Position numbers and translations under genes: made by a program. The notes under the pieces were generated by a model. The model searched no databases and was not told the DNA's origin. It was given only the letters and a program-made list of their open reading frames with translations. A stretch of DNA of 26,199 nt from Chara braunii. Taxonomy: Eukaryota > Streptophyta > Charophyceae > Charales > Characeae. The stretch lies in contig BFEA01000328.1 in assembly GCA_003427395.1 (NCBI GenBank), positions 781,342 to 807,540 of the forward strand, written 5' to 3'. Below are positions 1-7,235 of this stretch, piece by piece; position 1 is the stretch's first letter; each line of letters starts with the position of its first letter.

Positions 1-477
1 TGCCGCTGTAAAATTTCAGCAGCACTTCCCCACCGTAGTGAGAAAATGGCAGGCCAAAATTGGTAAAATTTGGGCCCCAGGCCCAAATCTCACAGCGCCG
101 CACTGCCGCAGTCCCGCAGTACCACTGGGTCTGTCCCGTGGGACCAGCACCAGTCAGAGGGGAGAGGAGCAGAGTGCTCCCTGCCTTAGCTATGGCTGCC
201 CAGTCTTCCTCGTCGCGCTCCTCTGCAGATCTCCAGCTCCTCCTCCTTGCCTCAGGCAGCACCTCAGCAGCCCAGCAGCCCAGCAGCACTCAAGTGCACG
301 TCACACAATGACAACACGAATGCTTTGTGTGGCAGTTGGGGTAGCTGGCTGTTTTATAGTGGCTGAGGGCTGGACGTCACTCCAGCCCCCAGGCAAAATC
401 ACGGGCTCACTGTGAGCCCTTGATCTGCCAAGATCCAGGGCTGACTGTGGCCGCACCACAACCACAGCCTTAGTGTG
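1..477. other. Unassigned region before the hairpin chain
   Basis: I recognise no gene here. A 125-codon open frame on the plus strand (38-415) has no recognisable domain and is rich in Ser, Pro and Cys, so I treat it as chance. The stretch is rich in CAGCAG/CTCCTC words. It contains the first hairpins of the pattern that dominates downstream: 68-76 pairs with 80-88 (9 bp, 3-nt loop), 367-374 with 381-388 (8 bp), and 403-410 with 412-419 (8 bp, 1-nt loop). A TATA-like box lies on the minus strand at 352-359. Confidence 0.5.
352..359 (-). promoter_or_regulatory. TATA-like box, minus strand
   Basis: On the minus strand the sequence reads cactataaaacagcc, a good TATA-box match, and transcription would run off the left end of the window. 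No coding region is visible within the 350 bases downstream, so this could be a retroelement promoter or chance. It rests on the motif alone. Confidence 0.25.
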
Positions 478-1304
478 GGGCAGTTTCTTTAACTGCCCTA
501 TTTTATTTTTATTTTTCTTCTTCCCAGCTATCTCGGAATCTGGCGAGATAGCTGGGCTCCTGCCATTTCCAAATCAGTTTTTCTTTCATTTTTCTGATAA
601 GGGGTTGGAAAGATACAACCCCTTTTAGTTTGATGTATCTGGACCTTTTTTCCAGGGCAGATACATCGAGGAAAAGGCTGTACCTAGCCTTTTCCTTAGT
701 GGCCCTTCAATTTCCAGGCTCGCTGCAAAAACGGGAGCCTGACAGTTACCTCTGGCGGCTTCTGCCAGAGGTAGCACCACGTGAGGACAAGTGTCCTCAC
801 TCAAAATAAAGAAAAGAAAGAAAAGAAAAAAGAGAAAAAAAACTAACTTTCTAATTCTTGTTGCACCTGGCTTCTTCCTTGGCCAGGTGCATGCTGTTGC
901 ATGCAACAGCCCTCCCTTACTTTCCTCTGCCCTCCCCAAAAACGGGGAGGGCAGTTGGCAGCTTGGGAGGAGTAGGACCTCCCCTTCCCAACTCCCACGT
1001 CCCTCTCTCTCTCTCTCCCACGCGAGTACTGTGAGCCGCGAGATTCAAGATCTCGCGGCCACAGCGAGTTGGCAAAAAAAAACCGAAGTGGGAGCTTTTG
1101 TGCTCCCACACAGTCCTAAGGACTGTTCTAGTCCTACCACGAGGCAGTTGCCTCGTTTTCATTTTCTTTCTCTGCTTTTTTTTTTTTTTTTTTACAGTTT
1201 TAAGTTTTTTTCTTTGTTTCTTCTTTCCCCATTTCCTTTTTTCTGTGTGGTTGAGCCTTGTTGGCTACGAACGGGGAAACAACGAAACGAACTAAAAGAA
1301 GCAA

Positions 1305-1336
<32 letters not shown>
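1305..1336. repeat. (AAT)n microsatellite
   Basis: About ten uninterrupted AAT units inside the hairpin-rich region. Confidence 0.95.
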
Positions 1337-1337
<1 letters not shown>

Positions 1338-1431
1338 TTACCAGCTTGACGTGCAAACGCCCTAAGAAAAGAGCATGCACATCCCCCTGATCTACGGATG
1401 GATTCATTCGTACTTTGTCCATCCGTGGATG

Positions 1432-1484
1432 GACTGTCGGGGCACAGCCCCCAAATGAGTCGGCGCAACTCCAACGAAACAGAC
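1432..1484 (+). ncRNA. Hammerhead-like motif with a mutated core
   Basis: This copy has the same geometry as the intact hammerhead at 1707-1759. GACTG-TC (1432-1438) is followed by a 4-bp stem I (GGGG 1439-1442 with CCCC 1448-1451, 5-nt loop), a core segment at 1452-1458, a stem II region (1459-1475), GAAA (1476-1479) and CAGAC (1480-1484). The core reads CAAATGA instead of CTGATGA, so two invariant positions, including the catalytically important G, are changed. Stem II and stem III each carry mismatches. I infer that it is a decayed, inactive ribozyme. Confidence 0.6.
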
Positions 1485-1611
1485 TAGCACAACCCTCCTT
1501 GGTAGCTGTTGTAGCAGTGGCTTGGCCATTGCATTAAGTGGGAGATTCATTCGATTTTGCTTATCCTATCGGTGGCAGTCCCATGGGGCCAAGGATGTAG
1601 GTGACCCCCTG

Positions 1612-1615
<4 letters not shown>

Positions 1616-1662
<47 letters not shown>
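1616..1662. repeat. (CT)n microsatellite
   Basis: About 23 CT units, lying between the two hammerhead motifs. Confidence 0.95.
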
Positions 1663-1666
<4 letters not shown>

Positions 1667-1706
1667 TGCCTGGTCGTTATCGGCGCCAGATACAGACGCA
1701 GAGGCT

Positions 1707-1759
1707 GACTGTCGGGGTTCAGCCTCCTGATGAGTCGGGGCAACTCCGGCGAAACAGTC
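1707..1759 (+). ncRNA. Type III hammerhead ribozyme candidate
   Basis: All conserved hammerhead core elements are present in the right order. Stem III is GACTG (1707-1711) with CAGTC (1755-1759), closed by the U1712/A1754 pair. The cleavage triplet GTC ends at C1713. Stem I is GGGG (1714-1717) with CCTC (1723-1726) across a TTCAG loop. The first core strand CTGATGA is 1727-1733. Stem II is GTCGGGG (1734-1740) with CTCCGGC (1744-1750) across a CAA loop, and the second core strand GAAA is 1751-1754. Both ends lie in stem III, which makes it type III, the class found in plant retrozymes and viroid-like RNAs. Predicted self-cleavage follows C1713. The short stem I and small loops leave little room for the usual loop-loop contact, so activity may be weak. 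Fold is seen directly; activity is inferred. Confidence 0.8.
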
Positions 1760-1795
1760 TGTCACAGCACGACCCGTTCGTCAAAACGAACGGGT

Positions 1796-2249
1796 GCTAT
1801 ATATAAGAAGAAGAAAATAATAAAAAGAAAAACAAAATCTAAACAAAAAACTAAAAAGAAAAGACAAAATCTAAAAAGAATCTAAAGCAAAATCCAGGAG
1901 AAAAAAAAAAAAAAAAGGATAAAAAAAAAAAAAAAAAAAACCTTACCTCGTTGTTGCAGAACACAGCTGCCCGTTTTCACGGGCGCTGTAACAGGCTCTG
2001 GGGCTAAAACGCCCCAGTCTCTTCCAACGGCGCCAAGTGGCGCCTCACATCCTTTAGTTTTTAAATTCTCCCTTTTTTTTTTTTTTTAGAATTCCCGTTG
2101 GCTTATGCTAACGGCCGTGCTGCGTTCGTGGGCTCACCCACGAACTGTTGAAATGCAGATCCGAGTTCGAGTCCAGATGGACTCGAAAAATTTTTTTGGA
2201 CTATTTCTCGATTATGCGTGTCATCCTTGCGCAGGGGCCACGCTATCTC
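1796..2249. other. Non-coding A-rich tract followed by hairpins
   Basis: A TATATATAAG word (1799-1808) directly follows the 1772-1795 hairpin and leads into an A-rich purine tract with two long A runs (about 1900-1940). After 1945 the sequence turns GC-balanced and hairpins resume. I see no open reading frame of note. The TATA-like word could be a promoter, but nothing coding follows for 1.1 kb. Confidence 0.4.
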
Positions 2250-2308
2250 GGCGCGACTGATTTCAGCCGCGCGATCTTGAAGATCGCACGGCCGAAATCG
2301 GTCGCGCC
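2250..2308. repeat. Long near-perfect hairpin
   Basis: This is the longest foldback of the chain. The arms 2250-2277 and 2281-2308 pair over 28 positions around a 3-nt loop, with one G-U wobble (2258/2300) and two A-C mismatches (2265/2293 and 2270/2288). All three exceptions are what single transitions in a once-perfect stem would leave. The 3-nt loop and 59-nt size are unlike a typical plant microRNA precursor. Confidence 0.85.
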
Positions 2309-2332
2309 CACTCAGGTGTCGTGGGCTGCTCC

Positions 2333-2428
2333 AAAAGGAGCTAGCCCGGTAGTGCTGTTACTCAGGTTTGATCCCCATGTCTGCGGGGTGAAAATTTGAC
2401 GACGACATCTACTGGGCTAGCTCCTTTT
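2333..2428. repeat. 15-bp inverted repeat around a 66-bp spacer
   Basis: The 15 bases at 2333-2347 are the exact reverse complement of 2414-2428. Each arm also takes part in its own local hairpin (2323-2347 and 2414-2450), so two alternative folds compete. Confidence 0.8.
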
Positions 2429-2476
2429 CACATCATAAAAGGAGCGGCCCTTCTATATGAAGGGCTTCCAAAGCCC

Positions 2477-2902
2477 AGCAGGCCCGTTTTCAGCGCCTAG
2501 CACGCCGTGCCTGCTAGCCTGCTCACTACCGTGGCCGGCAGGCAGGACCGGCAGCGGACAGGCTTAATGGCAGTCGTACCTAGCCGGCCCCGACGCCTAC
2601 GTCCCTGGTCCTCGACGCAAAAGCCCTATGGACCCTAACCCATTCCTTTACGCCGTGGTCCATTCTTACCGCTGTGACCCCTTTTTTTAGCCCCCTTAGG
2701 CTCTGAATCGCGCGGCTGCTAAAATTAGGATAGGTCTAACTTTAGTCTTTCTACGGTCGCACATCTCTGCGATCTAGTTGTAATCCTGCGGACGAGTTGG
2801 AATAATCCAATAGCATGCTCATTTTGTCAGACCAATTCCACAAACTTATATTAAAACTCGGACTTCGTCCGACATTGAAAATACAGGGCAGATACCCTTG
2901 TC
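2477..2902 (+). other. Region upstream of LINE-A ORF1 (possible 5' UTR)
   Basis: I see no gene in these roughly 425 bases. They are fairly GC-rich, the hairpin density drops, and one small foldback remains (2858-2863 with 2867-2872). An in-frame TGA at 2876-2878 precedes the ORF1 start at 2903. The 5' boundary of the LINE cannot be placed from this sequence, so the region may be its 5' UTR or flanking DNA. Confidence 0.35.
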
Positions 2903-4123
2903 ATGGTTTCTGTCCCGACAACGGAAATGAGGGAGAACGATGGGGATGAGATACTGAATGAGGAAGAGAAAAAAGAGATGGCAGGCAAACAAGGGGTAAA
3001 TCCGGAAGGGGAGAAGGAGACGCCAGCTAAGGGAGAGGAGAAACCCTCATGGGCACAGAGAGTTAGGAATACAATGCAGGAGAAGACCCTGACCATAAAA
3101 CGATCCACAGCGGACCCACACCCAGGGGGGATAGAGGACTTGAGGGTACCATTAAAAAGCCTCTCCGCAGCAAGAGCATACTTCCTGATCCTCTTCCTCC
3201 TTCCCTCAGAAAGCCAAGTGGTGGACCAAGGAGGGCAGAAAACGATGATGAAAACATACCCAATGGAGAAATTGGAGAGAGACAAGGCGTACATAAAGCA
3301 CGCGAGCAATTGGGTATTCCAGGGAGAAGTCGCACAGAAATCGGTGAATGACAAAATAAAGTGGATATGCAGGAGACTGGAGGAAATGAAGGGAAGTCAA
3401 GACGCAGTCCGGGAATTTTTCCTCATACAACCCCTGTCATCGACCGTCTTCGCGATCTTGAGTTTGTTCACACAGGACAAACAACGGATGGATGGGTGGA
3501 GAAGGCTCAGATGGGAGAGGTCTGAGGTTCGTATATATCCATGGCAGCCCAAAAATCTCACCCCGGAAGAAAAAAGAGAACAAATGATGAAAGATTGCTT
3601 CTGGGTTGAGTTGCGGCACATCCCGGTGGAAGTACATGCCACCTTTATACATGATATGGGGCAACAATACACAATTGTCGATTTCATTGACCCGCTGCCT
3701 TCGTATGTGGCTAAAACAAATGACTATGTGATGCTTGCCCTGGATCTATCGAAGGACCAACCCTTCTCCATCGATGACATCATCCCGTCAAGATGGGGGG
3801 GAAAGTTCACCAAATTCACACCGCGCACAAGTTCCGCCCTTGGTGCTTTAAATGTAGAGCATACAGACACTTGTGCACAGAGTCTGCATGCCCACTGCAC
3901 CCAAATAACAGTCGTCCAACAACAGGGAGGCTGCAACGAGACCTTCACAGACCAAACAGATGGCACACTGTCGACCCAGGGCACGACGGCTGGGTGTATC
4001 TGGACGAGTTGGACTCGAGAGGACAAACTAAGGGATGGACCTGGGAGGGTAGGGGGGACCAATGCAGAGCAACCAAGCCACCGAATGACTGGACACCTCG
4101 GGGGGGATCAAGTCACCCAGTAA
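2903..4123 (+). CDS. LINE-A ORF1, N-terminal segment
   Basis: This frame starts at the first ATG after an in-frame TGA (2876). Residues 1-80 are highly charged and low in complexity. Residues of about 130-300 form a more ordered block with the look of the DUF4283-like domain of plant LINE ORF1 proteins, including WVELRHIPVEV and DYVMLALDLSKDQPFS. ORF1 proteins of this kind bind element RNA in the ribonucleoprotein particle. The zinc knuckle expected next lies in the -1 frame, so the true product probably leaves this frame at the G run (3795-3801). The last 107 codons (3803-4123) look like an out-of-frame extension. The domain call is by resemblance only. Confidence 0.65.
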   Translation: MVSVPTTEMRENDGDEILNEEEKKEMAGKQGVNPEGEKETPAKGEEKPSWAQRVRNTMQEKTLTIKRSTADPHPGGIEDLRVPLKSLSAARAYFLILFLLPSESQVVDQGGQKTMMKTYPMEKLERDKAYIKHASNWVFQGEVAQKSVNDKIKWICRRLEEMKGSQDAVREFFLIQPLSSTVFAILSLFTQDKQRMDGWRRLRWERSEVRIYPWQPKNLTPEEKREQMMKDCFWVELRHIPVEVHATFIHDMGQQYTIVDFIDPLPSYVAKTNDYVMLALDLSKDQPFSIDDIIPSRWGGKFTKFTPRTSSALGALNVEHTDTCAQSLHAHCTQITVVQQQGGCNETFTDQTDGTLSTQGTTAGCIWTSWTREDKLRDGPGRVGGTNAEQPSHRMTGHLGGDQVTQ

Positions 4124-5940
4124 AATCCCAAGAGCGAACGGCACCCCCCCCGAAGGATAAACAGCCTATGCAACCGCAAGAGCGAACTGCACCCCCCTCG
4201 AGAGACAAACAGCCGGTGCATCCACAACCACAACCAGGACACACACCGAAAAAACAGAAACAACTAGTGAAGGGACCAGCTGCAGATGACTACCTCCCCA
4301 TTGGAGACCGGCAGTGTAACCAGAAGGGAGGGGGGAGGGGAAGAGTATGGCAGGTGTTGAAGAGGAAAGAACCGGAACAGGAGGGGGCGGGGGGGAAAAG
4401 CAGCGATACCAGTAATGACAAGAAAATAGATGACCCGTTCGAGAAAGCCTTCGGGACAGCTCCTATGGAAGTGGAGGTTATTCCGCCCCCCCCCCCACCA
4501 CCAACTCCCCCGGATATAGAGATGGAGGACGCTACAGACACAGAGGAACAACAAACCGGTATAGGAAAAGAAGCGGCCGACTGCGGTCAGGGAGACAAAC
4601 TGAAGGAGCTGGCAGATTGGCTGATGGAGAACCTCCAAATAAAGTATCATGACAGGAATGAGGGGTTCTGGGACGACACGTACGTGGCCTTGATCTCGTT
4701 ACTTGAAAACAACGAAAGTCTCCAGCTAGCTCTAACGAACGACCTACCAAAAGGGGCGAACTGGTCAGACGTATCCCAAAAGTTCCTCACTATAGTCCGC
4801 GATCGCTTCCACCCACATGAGAACGACACCACCTGCGAAAGGAAGGAGGTTAGCTTGATCAACGCCTCCCCTCCCAAAGAAGACGAGAAACTGGGGAGGG
4901 AAGAGAAGACCCCAGAACAACAAAACAGGGAGAACGCAGAGGGAGGAGTTGAGAAGGTACAAGGGGTGAGGGAAAGTCGAACAACAGGAGGCGAAGGGCA
5001 GACAAAAACTAGGAGGGAAGAGGAAGCAGAGGAAGATAAAACAGAGTTTGGAGAGAGGGAGGAGGGGGAAGAAGAGAGAGTGAGCCAGGACAAGGCGGGC
5101 GCAGGAAACAGGGAAGGGGAGGAGATGAAAGAAGGGAGAGAGGGCCAGGACACGGCGGACGCGATAGACAATAGGATAGTGAACAGAAAAGGGGCGGTCA
5201 TAGAAGAAGCAAGAGTAAGAGGAAAGGAGGAGGAAGGAACCCAAAAAGAAAAAGAAAAAAATGCAGAACGCGAAACCACAAAAGAGGCAACGAAGATGTT
5301 AGACAGAGATGAGGAAGGGTTATGCCTGACATTGGCCGCCTGGCAGCCGGAAGAGACCATGCAACGGAAGCAGGAAAAGGTACAGAATTTTGCAACCCCC
5401 CTGCCTCCACCGCCCCCGGACCCGGATATCACAAGTAAACGGCAAAAGATACGGCACCTGCTCGACAAAGGAGGGACGACACCGCCGCTGGAAAAAGGAC
5501 TGATCCTGATACCGGTCAGACGGGGGAAAGACTCCTGGGAGATAGGTCTCTCAACACCGCCAGAGGCAACTCACGGGGAGATCACGATGAAGGGCCGATC
5601 AACCTTTCTTCCCTCACTCGCGGCATGGGGGGGCGGTCCGACACTCTTGAAATCGAACATAATTCAACTAATGCAGGACCGCCTCCCACAAGGCACCGCC
5701 GCCTCCCTGGTGATCTCATACGGCGAGCACAGGCTGTCCGCCAGGGATGTTTATCTGAAATATGAACAAACAAAGGTGGAGGGACTCCGCTGGCTCAACC
5801 AGGAAATGCTGATGGAACTGCAGATACTTGAGATCAAAGCCAGCGACCTTTGGTCGGAAGTAGATATTATGTCCATCTTATCAAAACTGTTGACAAACCG
5901 TACCCTGCAGACGGGCGGCCCGCTGGACAAAGAGCCATGA
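3793..5940 (+). CDS. LINE-A ORF1, zinc-knuckle and C-terminal segment
   Basis: This 715-codon frame carries the rest of ORF1. The ATG at 3793 sits on the G run itself and is probably not a true start; the frame is more likely entered by a -1 shift or was split by an indel. Residues 18-33 are a CCHC-like knuckle (C18, C21, H26, C33, with an extra C28). The last spacing is six residues rather than the usual four. A basic Pro/Gln/Lys-rich stretch follows, then a proline run near residues 228-240, a very acidic and Arg-rich low-complexity stretch (about 360-520), and a more ordered C-terminal block (about 570-700) that I do not recognise. It ends in TGA, 34 nt before ORF2. The role is probably nucleic-acid binding. 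Confidence 0.65.
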   Translation: MGGKVHQIHTAHKFRPWCFKCRAYRHLCTESACPLHPNNSRPTTGRLQRDLHRPNRWHTVDPGHDGWVYLDELDSRGQTKGWTWEGRGDQCRATKPPNDWTPRGGSSHPVKSQERTAPPPKDKQPMQPQERTAPPSRDKQPVHPQPQPGHTPKKQKQLVKGPAADDYLPIGDRQCNQKGGGRGRVWQVLKRKEPEQEGAGGKSSDTSNDKKIDDPFEKAFGTAPMEVEVIPPPPPPPTPPDIEMEDATDTEEQQTGIGKEAADCGQGDKLKELADWLMENLQIKYHDRNEGFWDDTYVALISLLENNESLQLALTNDLPKGANWSDVSQKFLTIVRDRFHPHENDTTCERKEVSLINASPPKEDEKLGREEKTPEQQNRENAEGGVEKVQGVRESRTTGGEGQTKTRREEEAEEDKTEFGEREEGEEERVSQDKAGAGNREGEEMKEGREGQDTADAIDNRIVNRKGAVIEEARVRGKEEEGTQKEKEKNAERETTKEATKMLDRDEEGLCLTLAAWQPEETMQRKQEKVQNFATPLPPPPPDPDITSKRQKIRHLLDKGGTTPPLEKGLILIPVRRGKDSWEIGLSTPPEATHGEITMKGRSTFLPSLAAWGGGPTLLKSNIIQLMQDRLPQGTAASLVISYGEHRLSARDVYLKYEQTKVEGLRWLNQEMLMELQILEIKASDLWSEVDIMSILSKLLTNRTLQTGGPLDKEP
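3795..3802 (+). other. G-run at the ORF1 frame change
   Basis: Seven G bases (3795-3801) followed by A. In the N-terminal frame the codons are TGG GGG GGA, so G GGG GGA (3796-3802) fits the X XXY YYZ pattern of -1 slippage sites. A -1 slip here joins the N-terminal block directly to the zinc-knuckle frame. A one-base homopolymer indel or sequencing error explains it equally well. Confidence 0.5.
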
Positions 5941-5974
5941 CTGCCTCTTTAAAATAAAAATAATAATAAATAAA

Positions 5975-7235
5975 ATGCAAGGAATGAATGTGATAGACGC
6001 ACTGTACAACAAGGACAAACAATGGAGACTCAGCAAAAGAACCGCTGATCTGGACCTGCGCACACTGAACGTAAACGGATTGGCATCAGGAAAACATACT
6101 AAACGGGGAGCGATCATGGAACTCCTGAGAGGGGTGGAGGGAAGAGACTGGCCCGATATCATATGCTTACAGGAAACACTCCTGGCAGACACCCCGGAGC
6201 ACAATCATGTACACAAAGAGATTTGGCCACATCAAGCCTTTCACGCCCACGCCCCGAGGCCAGGCAGTGGAGGAGCTGCCATTTGGCTCCCCCCAGGATC
6301 CAGGGTGGACCCGTTCAACTGGGAGGTGGACAAGGAAGAAGGAAGATGGGTATACATCCTGGCCATGCTGGAATTAGAAGTGGTGAGCATCTTGAACGTC
6401 TATGGCCTGAACGATCCCAGAGAACGGCAGATTTTTTCCGAAAAACTTAAAACAAAACTGCCGGTGGGCATTCTGATAATAATGGCAAGAGATTTCAACA
6501 CGGCCCCGGATCGCTGGTTCGATAGATGGAAGATTCCTTCTCCCTGCCCCTTCTACATGGAAAATGACGAGAGGACCATAGCAGACTTGACTCAAACCCT
6601 CCACCTCGTGGACGGATTTAGGCAGGCATTCCCTACCAGACGGGAGTTTACCTGCTTCCGTAAGAATCAGATCCAGAAAACATCCAAATCACGCATTGAT
6701 CTAATACTAATCTCATAGGAACTGCAAGGGGCGTTACAGATAGCAAAAATTTTTCCCCGCAGCCCTCACCCAGGGCTAGACCATGCAATGTGTCTGGCCA
6801 TCTTTTCATTCCGGAAAAAGCCAGACCACGGGAGGGGGTTTTACAAACTCAACACATCCTTGCTGGCCATAAATCGCTTTAAGACCTATCTGAAAGAAGT
6901 CTGGGCCTATTGGCGCCAACAAAAGACACTGATCGCGGATGACATACTATGGTTCAACAACGGCCTGACATTCCTGGGCCGCAAGTGCAATGAATACTCA
7001 AGATTGCTTGCAGCAAAGCGCAATGCAGAAGAGATAGATATCCAACACAGACTGCAACAACTTCAACAACAAGAAGATGACATGAGTAACGTCACACGGT
7101 TAACAAAACTGGCAGACGAAGTACAGACATTGGAAACACAGATCCTAGAACGAATGGAACAGTGATGGCAAGGCATCAGAATCCGGGGAAAACTTCACAA
7201 GCACAATATGGAAGGAACCATGGACAATATTTTTT
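5975..7235 (+). pseudogene. LINE-A ORF2: AP endonuclease domain and linker
   Basis: This is the N-terminal part of ORF2, the nuclease that nicks target DNA for target-primed reverse transcription. Visible APE-type motifs are N32 in LNVNGL, E67 in ICLQET, Y143 in NVYGLNDP, D173/N175 in ARDFN, S239/D242 in SRIDLIL and, after a stop, the GLDH histidine. The usual GDFN motif reads RDFN here, which may be a G-to-R mutation. An in-frame TAG at 6716-6718 separates SRID from the terminal histidine; the frame then stays open to TGA at 7163-7165. That TGA aligns with a Trp in LINE-B, consistent with TGG to TGA. The frame is lost in a T6 run (7230-7235). The start is the first ATG after ORF1. Confidence 0.85.

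Larger units (their letters stand above)
403..2476. repeat. Chain of short perfect hairpins
   Basis: Most of this stretch is built from adjacent inverted repeats whose arms are unrelated to one another. Examples (arm/arm): 478-485/491-498 (8 bp), 523-535/544-556 (13 bp), 599-607/616-624 (9), 632-641/658-667 (10), 669-679/686-696 (11), 715-721/735-741 (7), 747-756/764-773 (10), 781-789/792-800 (9), 863-871/882-890 (9), 893-910 (18-base palindrome), 927-937/944-954 (11), 1035-1044/1050-1059 (10), 1088-1095/1102-1109 (8), 1139-1146/1149-1156 (8), 1417-1424/1427-1434 (8), 1772-1781/1786-1795 (10), 1998-2004/2011-2017 (7), 2029-2035/2038-2044 (7), 2124-2132/2137-2145 (9), 2166-2175/2178-2187 (10), 2420-2428/2437-2445 (9) and 2447-2453/2459-2465 (7). 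Loops run from 0 to 16 nt. No protein-coding frame fits. The function is unknown; a structured RNA or a mutational mechanism that makes palindromes are both possible. Confidence 0.85.

Noticed and set aside
2128-2174. Possible tRNA A and B boxes around GGGCTCACCCA and GAGTTCGAGTCC
   Set aside because: The spacing is about 35 nt, shorter than in tRNAs, no acceptor or T stem pairs, and both words belong to local hairpins.
4647-5468. 273-codon minus-strand frame opposite LINE-A ORF1
   Set aside because: It is the Ser/Phe-rich shadow of the acidic low-complexity ORF1 region; no motif and opposite to a supported frame.
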